Shown one piece after another: positions 45,455 to 57,895 of a DNA stretch of 64,000 bases. How positions within the stretch are numbered: the stretch's first letter is position 1; each line of letters begins with the position of its first letter. Made by a program: the position numbers and the translations under genes. Below the pieces are notes generated by a model, which was not told the DNA's origin, did not search any database, and was given only the letters and a program-made list of their open reading frames with translations. This stretch comes from Boswellia sacra. Its lineage: Eukaryota > Streptophyta > Magnoliopsida > Sapindales > Burseraceae. The DNA lies in NCBI GenBank assembly GCA_013180625.2, contig SNVD02013300.1, forward strand, positions 1 through 64,000. The letters run 5' to 3'.

Positions 45455-46562
45455 AGGGGCGGAGCCACATTCACTCCTGACGTGGCTGTGGCCCCCGAGG
45501 TTGAAAAAAATTAATAAGTTATGTGGTAGTCTCAGGTTACCTATATGTATCATATATTTAAATTTACCTATTTAACCTCCCTAATAAATTTGATAAAATA
45601 AATCAATACGGGCATATTAGAAATTTTTTATTAAATAGTCCCCGCTTTCTTTCAGTCATTCTCTTTCATCATTTCTTTCTCCAAATTTGTCCTTTTAACA
45701 ACTTTTATTACAATAAATGAATATGGGTAAAATAGAAAATTTAAATTAAACGCTTCCCATCTTTTTGAAGCATTCTCTGGTCTTGCCTTTTTTTAAATTT
45801 GTCCTCTTAACAACTTGTGTTACTATAAATGAATATGGTACAATTGAAATTTTAAATTAAATGTTCCCCACTTTGTTACTAAAATATACTCTAACATGCG
45901 TTTGAACTTTTTTTTTATCTATTAAAATATTAATTTAATTTTTCTTTTTCTGTTTGAATTCTAATATGTCTTCCTTCTCCTATTTGAATACTAATTTCCC
46001 TTCTCTATTCCTACTCTAATAATAATTTTTTTTTCATTTTTAAGTAATGTTAGTCTTACAATATTCATATAACATAAATTTCATAATACGACGTAGCAGC
46101 TTACATGCATAGCGAAAATTCACTGGAGGAAGAAAAAATAAAAATGTATGAGGGAAGTACATCTCTAATAGGATTTTACTACTTAGGCTGCTACGTCATA
46201 TTCTAGAGTTTATATTATATGAATGTTTTAAGTCTAGCATTATTGTTCCCCTTTTCTTTTCCTACTTAAGTTATAATGTTAATTTAATTTTCATTTTTCT
46301 ATTTCATTTCTAATATATCTTTCCTTTTGCCATTGAAATACTAATTCCCCTTTTCTATTCCTACTCTAATAATAATTTCTTTATTCCCTTTTTTTAAGAT
46401 TGTTAGTTTTTTCAATTTGTTTTACATATTTTTTTGGATTTAATCATGTTTTTCTTATTCTTATAATATTAATTTTTATTATGTACTTTTTTGTTTTTGT
46501 TAGACAAAAAAAAAAAGTTCGTGAATTGGCCTTGCTAGACTTTGGATCTTGGCTCCACCCCT
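45455..46562. mobile_element. non-autonomous transposon with GGGGCGGAGCC ends
   Basis: The left end aggggcggagcca (45455-45467) is mirrored by tggctccacccct at 46550-46562, one mismatch in 13. The interior is AT-rich with loosely repeated blocks (gtcctcttaacaactt..., aatatgggta.aat.gaaa) and a nested MITE. No target duplication is evident; the superfamily is undetermined. Confidence 0.55.
46046..46241. mobile_element. MITE nested in the 45455-46562 element
   Basis: A 196-bp element whose two halves pair for about 55 bp: aatgttagtcttacaatatt...acgacgtagcagc against aatgctagacttaaaacatt...atgacgtagcagc. Confidence 0.8.
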
Positions 46563-46623
46563 GCTTATATATACTTTGTACTCTTTAATTAATTAATTAA
46601 AAATTAATAGAAATTAAAAGACA

Positions 46624-48887
46624 TTAAGATGGTGGTTCATAGTACCTCTTAATTGGATACATCCATCGAAATTGTACCGGTCCCGCTAACAATGCCTCTT
46701 GAGCAAGATAAACAGGCAAATGCTCCATTATATCAAAGAATAGAGGTGGGAAGATTTTCTCAAGATGACACAGTGTAAGCACAACTCGATCTTGAATAGT
46801 ATTTAAATCTTCATTAGTGTTCACTTTTGAGCACAATTGCTTAAAAAAGTTTACCAACTCAATCAAATTGGTAATAACATTTTTTGGTAATGCCCTACGA
46901 GCAGCAAGAGGAGGCAGTTGTTGTATTAGTATATGATTGTCATGATTTTTCAAGCCTGAAATGCTACACTCTTTCATGTGAACACGTCGAGAAATATTTG
47001 ATACATAACCATCTGGCAGCTTGACTCTTTTCAGCACACTAAGAAAGACGTCTTTATTTTCTTTGGTAATTGAGAAGTATGCAGGAGGTAAATATAATTT
47101 GTTAGCCCCCCGTTCTTAGGGATGCAATGCTTTTCTAATTTTCACATCTTCAAATCACAATGAGCCTTCAAATTATTTTTTGATTTCTTAGGATCCCCGA
47201 GCAATGTCCATAGTATATTGTCAGATACATTCTTCTCAATGTGCATGACATTAAGATTATGTCTAATCAAGTTATACTCCCAATATGGTAGTTCAAAAAA
47301 AAGTACTTTTTTTCTTCTAGATTTTGGCCTGATTTGTCATCTAGGAATTATTCATTCTCCTTTGAAGATCTTTTATCCTATATTCAGTTAGTACATCTTG
47401 TACTTGTTGTTTTATATCAAAACTAGACAACCGAGATGAAGCAGGTCCCATATCCGCTCTGCCATTGAAGGAAATCCGGTCCTTTCAAAATCTATGAGTA
47501 GTAGGTAAGTATCATCGATGACCCATGTAACAAAATTTCCTACTATGAAATAATCATTTAGAAACTATATTTCCTAAACAACAAGGACATGGTTTCTCTC
47601 CTTTTGTACTCCAATCAGATAGATTTGCATATGCTGGGAAGTCATTGATAGTTCACAACAATGCTGCATGCAGCTTGAACATTTGTTTACATGAGCCATC
47701 ATAGGTTAGTACACCTTCACTCCATAATTTTTCCAATTCCTCAATCAATGATTGCATATAGACATCAATTTCATTCTCAGGACCTTTAGGACCATCAATA
47801 AGCACAGACAATATGAAAAAACTTTCTTTCATACACAACCAAGGAGTATGGCATTAACATAATAGGCCTTGCACTATGTGCTATAAACATAGTCCTAAAA
47901 TGATTAAATTGCCAAGCCAAGTCTCATGTTACAACAATCAATAGCGAAATCTAGATTTTTTTCATCGAAAGTTCTCCAACAAAGACTATCAACCAGATGC
48001 CTAAAAACACCATCTTTAATGCGATCTTCTGCATGCCATCGCATAAGAGAAGCAATTTTTGAGGACATGAATAATCTTTTTAACCAAGAAATTAATGGAA
48101 AGTATCTAACTTGCTTTGCTACTATCTTCCCCTGTGAATTCGATGCATCATTTAACTCATCAACGTTCTTATAGCGAGACATTTGGCATATGCAACATCT
48201 ATCCAAATTTGCAAACTCGCCTCTAAATAACATACGATTGTTAGGACAAGCATCCCAAGTCTTGTACGTAAACCCCAAGTCAGTAGTTAACTTTTGTGCT
48301 TCATAATATGAAGAAGGAATTTTGACTTGGTCAAAAAATGCTTTCTTTAAAACTTCTAGTAACTTTGACAATGATTTGTCGGTCCATTCGTGCAACATTT
48401 TAAGTTGCAAAAGTTGAATAGTAAGTGAAAGTGATATAAATTTTTCATAACCTGGATATAAGGGGCACTCTGCTTGTTTAAGTAGTTTTAAATATGTTTG
48501 AGTTTCACTATCTAATGGACAACTATTACCTTCACCAAAATCATTATTCAGAATCCCCATGGCCTTATGTATCATTTCAACCATATCATCACCCCCTGTA
48601 GATTCACCACCAACCTCAAAATATTCATTAGGTTGGTCAGACTCTATAGGTGTATATTGTTCACCATGAAAGGTTCACCTTTTGTACGTTCTCAAAAACC
48701 CATTACATATTAAATGCTCCCTTGCTGTGTATCTATCCATGAGATATTGATTGTGACATTTCTTACATGGACATAATATTCTAGTGTCATTCACTAAATT
48801 GCCAAAGGCAAAATTTAGAATTCCCTCCACCCTAGTGAAATATGCTCGACAACATTGATTTGCTAAGTCAATCCAACTCTTATCCAT
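46624..48887 (-). pseudogene. CACTA 2 TNPD (tnp2-family) transposase, decayed
   Basis: The likely start is MDKSWIDLAN (48887). It opens the transposase-associated domain with zinc-binding-like CPCKKC (48.68-48.9 kb). 47904-48584 matches the tnp2 family: ECPLYPGYEKFISLSLTIQL, KSLSKLLEVLKKAFFD and TWDACPNNRMLFRGEFANLD, then CCICQMSRYK. 47.1-47.84 kb holds further tnp2 pieces in changing frames. 46624-47037 is the DUF4218-like region (SGLKNHDNHILIQQLPPLAA, DIMEHLPVYLAQEALLAGPV, RWMYPIKR). Frameshifts and stops break it into at least four pieces. It once cut and joined CACTA ends. Confidence 0.85.
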
Positions 48888-49479
48888 GAAAATTTCCCTT
48901 AAAAGTAATAAATACAATTCATATATTCAATCAACACGAATTGAATATATGTGTCATTTCGAAGTTTGGAAATTAACACGAAACACACAATCATCTATTA
49001 TGTATTTAGAGAACATGAGGAAATGTAACCAAATTTTCTGTTAAGATGGAACAAAACATTACTTACTAATTTATAATAAAAACTTATGCATTCTTAAACT
49101 GTCCAAGTTCGGACAATTCAAGAATCATTACTAGACATACACTCTTCATTGTCATCTATCGATGAAAGTGAAAAAAAGATATATGTCGAATAATAATTCT
49201 TGAACAGGGTATAAAGCTTATATGCATAAATAACAATTGAATATGACAACTATAATTCATGTTAATAAACTTTTCAAAAAACACAAGAAAACATAATATT
49301 TGTAACAAAGCATAGAAGCAATTTTCGTACTTTATATGAAACAATCGATGTAAACCTTCTTCTTTTGGCTCTAGTGGTTTATAGTATCTACAATGCCCAC
49401 TTACATGGAAACACATGAATTTCAAATAAGGAAAAATCTATTAGTTTACAATTCATCAGGGGTTCGTTTATATTTTCAT

Positions 49480-50790
49480 TTAGTAGGCTGGTTCACTTTG
49501 TTGTTTTTGGGGTTTAGTGGGCTGGTTTGCTAAACATTTTTAATTCCTGATGTAAGCTAGTTTGGTACTTCTTTTTTTTAGTGGGCTTGTTCCTTTTTTG
49601 TTCTTGGCGTTAAGTGGGCTAGTTTGCTTCAATTTATTTTTCTTAGAGTGGGCTGGTTTGGTACTTCTTTGTCTAGTGGGCTGGTTCCCTATTTTCTTTT
49701 TAGGCGTTAGTGGGCTGGTTTGCTTTAATTTCTTTTCTTAATGTGGCCTAGTTTGGTACTTCTTTGTTTAGTGGCCAGTTTTTTTTTTTGGTTTAAATGG
49801 GCTTAATGTGGGTTGGTTTGGTTGTTATGGGTGCAATGGGTTGGTTAGGTTTTCTTTTGGTTTTAGTGAGCTGGTATGACTTTTTTTTAAAAAAAATGCT
49901 GCTTTGCCTTAAAAAAAATATTAAGATATTGTGTGGGCAAGCTTGGTTGTTATGGATGTAGTGGATTGGTTAGGTTTTCTTTCAGGTTTAGTGAGTTGGT
50001 GTGGCCTTTTTTTTTTTTTTTTTGTTTTCTTTAGTTAGTGTGGGCTGGTTTGGTTGTTATGGGTGTAGTAGGTTAGTTTGATTTTCTTTTGGGTTTACTA
50101 AGTTGGGGGCTTTTTTTATAGAGTAATGCTACTCATACAAACTATTTATACAAACTAATACATACAAATTGATGTGGCATTCCTACATGATCGCCACATC
50201 ACCCATGTTAATTAATATCATTTATTATTAATATATATTTATCAAATCACTGTATTTATTTATCAAATCATATTATGTCACGTCAGTTTGTATGGATGAG
50301 TTTGTATAAATAGTTCGTAAAAGTAGCATTACTCTTTTTTGTAGGTGGTTTAAATGGCTGCTTTGCCTTTTTTTTATTTGCTTGGTGTGCGGTAGTTTAG
50401 TTATTAGGTGTGGTGGGTTGGTTTTTTTTTTGGGTTTACTGAGTTGGTGTGGGGCTTTTTTTTTTTTAAGTGGGCTGCTTTGTCTTTTTTGTGTTAAGTG
50501 TGGGCTAGTTGGGTTGGTTGAGATTGACTATAATGTAAGGATTATTAATTGTTAAGATTAAATCAAAGAGAAAATCCTCAGTAAGTTAAATTTTGAGAAA
50601 GGAAAAAGTTTTGAAATTTAATTATATCCTAATTTTTCTTTTTGGAAGGTTTAGTGGGTTGCTTGGTTTTCATTTTGGTTTAATGGGCTGGAGCAGTTTT
50701 TGTGTATGGTTCAAATTTTTTTGTTGGTGCGCTACTGTGCTTTCGCTTTTTGGATATCATTTAGTGGGCTGAAGGCCTGGAGCAGCTTTT
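49480..50790 (+). repeat. degenerate minisatellite around gtgggctggtttggtt
   Basis: The motifs agtgggctggtttgctt, ggttgttatgggtg.agtgggttggtt and tttcttttgggtttagtgagttgg recur dozens of times at irregular 30-70 bp spacing, interrupted by a MITE (50121-50334) and T runs. Non-coding. Confidence 0.8.
50121..50334. mobile_element. MITE, Mutator-like, with 9-bp near-duplication
   Basis: A perfect 13-bp terminal repeat gagtaatgctact extends with few mismatches to about 35 bp. Flanks ttttttata (50112-50120) and ttttttgta (50335-50343) match at 8 of 9 bases, the size typical of Mutator-like elements, though T-richness weakens this. The two inverted ends enclose gatgtggcat and gtcacgtcag. Confidence 0.8.
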
Positions 50791-51652
50791 TTTTTTTTTT
50801 TAACTCCATAAAAACAAGTGGAATTCTCAAAATAGAGAAATGATTGGCAACCATATATATACTAAAATCAAAGACAATTCTAATTGTTAATCAAAGACAT
50901 AGAAATAATTGACATGCTTATTGATTTTATCACTAATGAACAATGCACAACATGCATTCAGAGCAGAAAGCAAAAAACAATAACAAAACATTACAAATTT
51001 TTCCTACACCATCAGCTCAGGCTAGCACAGAAATCATAGAAATCATAGAAAAAGAGAAATGGATTTATCTCTCTTTTTTTTTTTTTTTTACATTTCCAAG
51101 AAAATTAAAACAGGAAAGAGGCAAAATAGCACCTGAAGAGAAAGTAAGTACCCTGATCAGATCTTGAAATCAATAATCTCTGTTTTGTGTAAAGTGACAG
51201 AATAGACCTAAGATCAGCCTCCCTTTAACCTTTAAAAAAAATTGTCAGGAATCTTTGATTTAGGAAGGTCTCCTTTTAACCTTAAAAAAATACAAATTCA
51301 TGCTAAAATTCACATGTGAAAATTTAAAAAGATATTTTTATATTATTTTTAAAATTTTACTTTACACTTATTTAATCATGTTAAAATCTTCCTATGATAA
51401 ATTAGTGCTAAAAGGTGCTTTTAAAGTTATGCACTTTACATAACTCCTAACTTTAGACAAATTAATTATGAGGAATAATTAGAATGTAAATTGCATTTGC
51501 ATGCGCACTCATAAAAATATCCACATTTCTAGAATTCTAAGTAGTGGTCTGGATACATCTTCTACTTTATCTTTCTACTTTCCAATAATCACCTCACCAG
51601 TGGATTAAAAATTTCGAGTCACGACTTTTTTTACAAAAATTATGGTTCCCAC

Positions 51653-52236
51653 TAGGCTTGGTACCGGGGCGGGGCGGGGCGGGTACGGGGCGGCAAGTAT
51701 CCAGCCCCGCCCCATCTCTTTTTTTCTGTCCTGCCCAGCCCCATTGCCTCGTTGTGGGGTGGGGCGGGGTGGGGCAGAAAAAAAAAGAGCCAGATCCATA
51801 CCCGCCCCGCCCCGCAAAATTTCATTTACACCCCATAATATTTATATTTTTCAATCTCATCACCCACAATATTTCTTTTAAGTCCATCCATAATTTCATA
51901 CAATATCATCAACATGCTTACGTCACGGCCAAAAATCCAAAAAATAAAAAAATAAAAAACAAATATATTCTGAAAGTTCCTATATATTAAAATTTAACAA
52001 AATAACCCCCTGAAATTATCTAAGTCCTTATATTTTGAATTTTTTCATTTATACCCTTACTGTGCGGGGCGGGGCGGGTCCAACGGGTCTAGAGGCAAGA
52101 CCCGACCCCAGACCCGCCCCGGACGGGGCAGACTCTATGCAGCCCCGTACCCGTCCCTTACAGTGATCCGGGGTGGGTCCCGTTGGACCGGATCCGGCCG
52201 GATCAGTGGTGGGGCCGGGGCAAATGCCCAAGCCTA
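51653..52236. mobile_element. GC-rich hAT-like non-autonomous element, 584 bp
   Basis: Ends TAGGCTTGG (left) and its inverse ccaagccta (right) are flanked by an exact 8-bp duplication GTTCCCAC (51645-51652 and 52237-52244), the hAT size. The subterminal zones are runs of ggggcgggg and matching cccgcccc, far more GC-rich than anything nearby and able to fold back. ORFs read through these runs are artefacts. Confidence 0.9.
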
Positions 52237-52244
52237 GTTCCCAC

Positions 52245-54219
52245 CTTTGTTAGTCAACTAAGTCAAGCTACTTAATTTCCCCACTGCCTGGCCCAGCCTA
52301 GTAAGCTTATCTTTGTTACTTATAGCATCTGATTTTATTAGGCCATTTAACTTGGGCTACTAAAAATCTAGGCCCTACTTGGACCTAACAACATTCTCAA
52401 TTTCTATCCACAAAATAGAATATGAAATCTTAGCAACATTCTCAATGTCATGATATTGTATATCTTAGTTATTAGAGGTCATAAGGTAATTAGTAGAATC
52501 AGTGGGAGTTTTAAAACCATTACGATCAGTAATTGGTATTTATTATCTTTCCAATCAACAAAATACTTAAATATATAATCTAAATCTACTAGTGACCAAC
52601 TAGATTGTGCTACCATAATACAAACACAAAAGAAAATACTAAAATGTTTTTCAAAAGTAATTTTACTGCAGCCAAAAGTGGTTTTACGAATCGACTTTTA
52701 CTTGTAAACTTTGTATAACAAGTGACAATCTGGACTGAAGCAGTCAAAGAAAGTCATCTTTCTACATAAAAATAAATAAAAAGACAACAAGAAGGGTAGC
52801 CAGCTTAGCACTTGGCAAGGCCACGTCTTTATCTCTCTCTTGCTTTATATGCGAATTTGTCTTACACTTTGACAAATCTCCATCTTTCAACTCTCAGAAA
52901 ATACTTATACAATAATACAAACTCCATTATATATACTTTTAATTTGTTAACCAAATAATAGTTTATGAGTTTAAGTCTTCATAATTTTTCTTGCGAATGC
53001 AAGTAAACTCCAAATATCAAACCTTCACATGTTATGCTGTCGAACTATTTTCAGAACAGTTGCAGGATTTACACGTCCAACAAAAAATAAAGATCAAATA
53101 GTAAGAGTAAGAAACAAAATTTTCTCCTTTAATTAACTTGGCCACCAAGTCATCCAAGTTAATTACTAAAGATCCAATCAGAGGCTTTCATATAAAGTTA
53201 ATTTTCTAAATGGGAAGATCACACTTCAACACTCATAATGATCTTTAGCTAATCTCTAAAGAAATTTTCTTTTTGTACAAGCTATATTTTCTTGCACTTT
53301 CTCATATTTTCCTGCACTTTCTTTATCTTATTGACCACCAAATATACATTTCTTTAACTAAGAAAAAAAAATTAAAACTCCAATCCAAGTTCCAAAATGA
53401 ATTTTTAAATATTTCCAACATGTGGGCTGTTGCAAAAAAAAAAAGTATATTAAATTCAAAGATCATCATCTATAATTCTTCATCATGAATCATAAGACAA
53501 TTTGCTTAATTAATTCTATCACGAAAGTAAATTGAAATGAAAACATATTATAATATAATTTTTATCAACAAAGCAAAGAGAAACCAAAAAAGAAACTAAA
53601 AACAAATAAATAAATAAACAAAACTTGCTTTCAGTGAACTTCCAATGTCCCTGATATCAGTCAGGTCACTATTTCTCCACTGACCGTCACAATGAAAACC
53701 TCAAAGTTAGTAACAATATTATGAGAGTTGTGCACTCAATTTCGTTTTATGCAATCAAAATCTCCCCGTTATATGGCCCAATTATTAATTACCTATATGA
53801 CCTAGGACCTAGAAAGCAATATAAACCATGACTAAACATGTTAAATTCATGACCCAAGACCCAGAAACAAGTTAAACAGAGAAAGTGAGAAACAAGAAAC
53901 ACTTGAGAGAGAAACAAGATAAACCAAGAAAGAAATGAGAAACGAGATTGTAATAATGCATTGATACCGAGACAGCTGTAGCATGCCTGAGATTGAGAGA
54001 GTGAGATTATAAGAGTAAGAGCCAATATAGAAGCAATTGAGAAGTGACCGGATTAAGAAAATGCAGGAAATTTGCACCGTGAAGCGATTGAGAAGCAAGA
54101 AGAGGTGGGAAATTGAATTGAGAAAATTTGCTAATGGGGGAACTTGAGAAGAAGTGAGAGGGAAAATGACATGAAAATTTGCAATTAGGGTTAGATGGAA
54201 ATGATTTGGGATATTTTGT
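52245..54219. other. 5' non-coding part of CACTA 2
   Basis: No gene is supported. The minus-strand frames at 53.79-54.10 kb are Leu/Phe/Ser-rich and overlap each other. The 53.85-54.2 kb stretch is purine-rich, like the sequence just inside the right end of CACTA 1. Confidence 0.5.
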
Positions 54220-54340
54220 AGACCCTTCCTACGGCGGTTTAATAAACCGCCTTAAAAGTGTTCCCCAACTACCTTTTACGGTAATTTTTAAAAACCGCCG
54301 TAAAAAGGCGTAGTATATAGCTTGCTTTCTTGTAGTGTCA

Positions 54341-56250
54341 TCAGTTTTGTTTTTTTAAAAATCCATTTAGTTTCTATAACATTTGCATCTTTTGGTCTAG
54401 GAACTAACAACCATACTCTGTTTCTTTCAAACTAATTTAACTCTTCTTGCTTTGCACTTATCTAGACATATTCTTTTAAAGCTTCATTAACATTCTTTGG
54501 TTCTATTAAAGAGATATAACAAGAATGACTTACCATATTTCTCACATTGCTCCTTGTTTTCATTGTACTTTCTGGACTTCCAATGATTGAAGTTGTGGGA
54601 TGTGCCTTTTGAATCCACGAAGGTGGATCTTTTCTAATGCCAACATCTCTTATTTGATTTCTGTTCAGATCAATATTGTCTGATGGTTTAGTTTTGTCTG
54701 AGTTAACTGCAATAGTTGTATCAATTGTAACTGGCTCTGTCTTGCTGTTTGCAGTAGCTAAGTTCAAATCTTCTATAACCTCTACATTCTTTGTCAAACT
54801 GATAATTGCTTTTCCTATGAATAAACAAATAAATCATCAGTATCTTCAAACACCATATTGGTCAATGCCATAATGGTCTTAGTCCTTAAATTATAAACTC
54901 TAAAAGCTCTATTATTCATTGAATAACCAACAAACACTCCCTCATCAGTTTTAACATCAAACTTGCCCAATTGCTCCCTATCATTCAATATAAAGCACCT
55001 GCAACCAAAAGCATGAAAATATTTTAGGTTAGTTTTCCTTCCTTTTAGAATTTCATAGGGGGTTTGTGTTGTGCCAGGTCTCAAGAACACTCTATTAGAG
55101 ATGTAACACGTTGTGCTAATGGCCTCTACCTATAGCCTTTTTGTCAGCCTCTTGCTATTCAACATGACCCTTGCCATCTCTTGTAAAGTCCTGTTCTTCC
55201 GCTCTACCAATCCATTTTGTTCAAGTGTCTTTGGAGCTAAAAATCCATGAGATGTGCCATGAAATTTACAAAAATCTGCATGGGAAACATTCTCGAATTC
55301 TTTCCAATGATCACTTCGGATTTTCTCCTAATATTTCTGTTTTGTTCATTCTTAAGTTTAACACATAAGTTCTTGAAAACTTCAAACGTGTCAGATTTTT
55401 CATGAATGAATTCAACCTAAGTAAACTTTCAAAAATCATCAACAACAACAAAAACATACCATTTCCAGCAATGCTCTCAATTTGCATGGGTCTCATGAGG
55501 TCCATATGAAGCACATGTAAAATTTTAGATATGTGAAGGTGTGTGTTAGAGTTATGTGATCCTTTTATCTGTTTGCCTAGCGGATATGGTCCACAAATAT
55601 CATCTGGTTTGTCATCAAGAGTAGGAACACCCTTAACTGCACTAGTCTTAGTTAACTTAACTAAGTCCTGTAGTTTTTGTGTCCTAGCTTTTATTGTCAT
55701 AACTCTAATTCAGATATTTAGGTAGAAAATTCTTTAATGTTTATTAATAAGTAGCAATTGTCATTTGATCGAGAGCCTTCAAGAATGCAATTTCCAATTT
55801 CCATGTTTGTCTAAAACCATTCACTTGTTTCGAGTAAAATTTACTTCAAACTGATCATCACAAATTTGGCTTACACTAATTAGATTAGCTTTCAGCCCTT
55901 CAACAAACAACACATTTTTTAGCTCAGGCAAGCCTTTAATATACAAAAGGTACCCTTACTAGCACTTTGCTTTTAGCTCCATCACCAAACGTGACTATCC
56001 CTTCCTTACAAGGTCTGATGTCTTCCAAGAAGTTTTTATTCCCTATCATGTGTCTTGACCATCCGCTGTTAAAATACCAACAATCATTAGTTGTGGATTT
56101 TAAAGCAGTAAAAGCAATATTACATATTGTTAAGTGTTTGTTAACCCAAACTGGTCTAGTTTTAGGTAATTGTCTGACCTATTTAGATTTATTATTCAAT
56201 AATTTTAATAACTTATGACATCTAGGTCTGATGTGACCTTTGACACTGCA
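54341..56250 (-). pseudogene. copia 3 pol remnant (protease, integrase, RT start)
   Basis: Near 56.05-56.09 kb the protease site reads WYFNSGWSRHMIG, where family members have WYLDSGCSRHMTG; the catalytic Asp is Asn. Integrase pieces follow: VLHMDLMRPMQIESIAG (55.3-55.7 kb) and TPYEILKGRKTNLKYFHAFG plus CRCFILNDREQLGKFD (54.8-55.09 kb). 54462-54797 holds the linker and the run-up to RT. Each piece is in a different frame or ends at a stop. Confidence 0.85.
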
Positions 56251-56489
56251 AAAAAAGCAAGCAGGAATAAATTTGAATACCTTTTCTAGACTTGACTTAA
56301 AAGAACTCGTGAGTGAGACAAAAATTTCTTTACCTTTCAAGCTTGATTTTATGTCACTTGAGCTGAATCTAAAATGTTAGTTGAGGCTTTAATGAAAACT
56401 GTTTTAGAAGTTAAAACAATATTACCTTTATCAAATCCGAAGCCATGCTTATTTGTGCTTTTTCTCCCAAGACTTAAAACTTAATCCAA

Positions 56490-57850
56490 TCAATTTGAAC
56501 CAATTTTAAGTTCATCAACGCAGTTGTTAGCATCAGTAAGTTTAGTTCTAAGTTTATCAATTTCTTCATTTTTCTTGTTCATAACAGTTTCCAATCTACT
56601 CATGCAATCTTCAGTATATGCCTTCTCACATCTGAGCACTTCTCTCTCTTTCAATAGATTATTAACTTGCACCTTCTATTTTTCCCACATTTCATAAAGC
56701 TCATTATAAGCAAGTTAAAGTTCCACATGATAATCAGCTTCCTCCTCTACATCAGATTCATCACTGTCTGATTTGTTCTACTCAGTTATGTCAAACATGC
56801 TGTTTTGCCTTTATTAGACACATTACTAGTAAATGCAACAAATTTACCGAGTGTTCTTTTTCATCAGAATCTATTTTTGAATCATCACTCCATGTTGCAC
56901 ACATGCCTTTGTCCATCATTCTTTTGTAATTAGGACACTCATATTGTATTTGTCCAAATCCCTTACATTCGAAGTATTGTATTTGACCTTTCTTGTCAGG
57001 TTTCTCTTGAATCTGCTTGATTGGTTCTTTGAGAAATCTATCGGCGTCAAAGCTTCTTGCTTTCAGGGCTCTCTCAGGATTTTTCTTCTTAAGATTCTTC
57101 TTCATATATTTAACAAAGTTCTTCGTCAAATATGCAATATGCTCATCATCAGAATCTTCATTTTCTTTCTTTTCTGAAGCGGCAAAAAAAGCAATGCTCT
57201 TTTTCTTTTTCTTTGATTTTAGTCCCATCTCATATGCCTAAAGAGAACCAAGTAGTTCATCAACCCTTATGGTCTGCACATTATTGCTTTCTTCAATAGT
57301 TGTAACCTTAGGCTGAAATTTATCTATTAAATATCTAAGGATCTTTCCTACAATTTTAGTCTTAGACTAATAATCACCAAGCATGTAAGCAGCATTAGTT
57401 ATTTCACAGAGCCTAGTATGAAAATCACTTATAGACTCATCTTCATACATAGTAAGATTTTCAAACTTAGAAGTCAAGGTGACTAATTTTGGATCTTTTA
57501 CCTTCTCTGTATCTTCATGCCTTACATGGAGAATATCCTATACTTGTTTTGTGGTTGTGCATTTGAGATCAGCCCAAATTGTTGAATATTGACAGTACTA
57601 AAAATGACATTGATTCCTTTAGAGTTCCAGCTGGAAAGTCTATATTTAGCTTTAGAGATTTTCTAGTTTCTCAACTTGATGCCTAGCTTTATTGGACTTC
57701 GTTGTGGTGTCCATCCATGAACAACACTGGTCCAAACTTTATCATCAAGGTATTTCATGAAGATCTTCATTTTAACCTTAGAATAGGCATAATTCCCATC
57801 TTCGAGCAATGTGGTTAAGTGACTGAACTTTTAGTCTGTAGTCCTTCCAT
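56490..57850 (-). pseudogene. copia 3 gag remnant
   Basis: 56791-57228 is a Lys/Glu-rich nucleocapsid segment whose knuckle reads YFECKGFGQIQYEC. The first Cys and the His of the CCHC signature are replaced (Tyr and Gln), so zinc binding should be lost. A heptad-like piece (RLETVMNKKNEEIDKLRTKL) lies at 56490-56672. Capsid-like traces run to about 57.85 kb in broken frames. Confidence 0.75.
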
Positions 57851-57881
57851 ACCTGTAAAAGAATTGTATGTCAGTGTACCT

Positions 57882-57893
57882 GCTCTGATACCA
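57882..57893 (-). other. primer-binding site of copia 3
   Basis: The minus strand reads TGGTATCAGAGC, a perfect initiator-Met tRNA primer site two bases from the LTR. Confidence 0.93.
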
Positions 57894-57895
57894 AT

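Larger units (their letters stand above)
46624..54337 (-). mobile_element. CACTA transposon 2, 3' end missing
   Basis: The right end at 54337 reads CACTACAAGAAAGC on the minus strand, the same TIR start as CACTA 1. It is preceded inward by ccgccgtaaaa / acggcggtttaataaaccgcc subterminal repeats (54225-54310). A TNPD/tnp2-type transposase relic lies on the same strand at 46.6-48.9 kb. No opposite end is found to the left; the transposase stops at about 46624, just after MYPIKRY, so the 3' part is deleted. It abuts copia 3 within that element's RT. Several passengers lie inside. Confidence 0.75.

Noticed and set aside
51605..52231. Pro/Arg/Gly-rich ORFs on both strands
   Set aside because: They are frames through the GC-rich arms of the hAT-like element.
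53789..54098. overlapping hydrophobic minus-strand ORFs
   Set aside because: Two overlapping frames of a purine-rich leader-like stretch with no family match.
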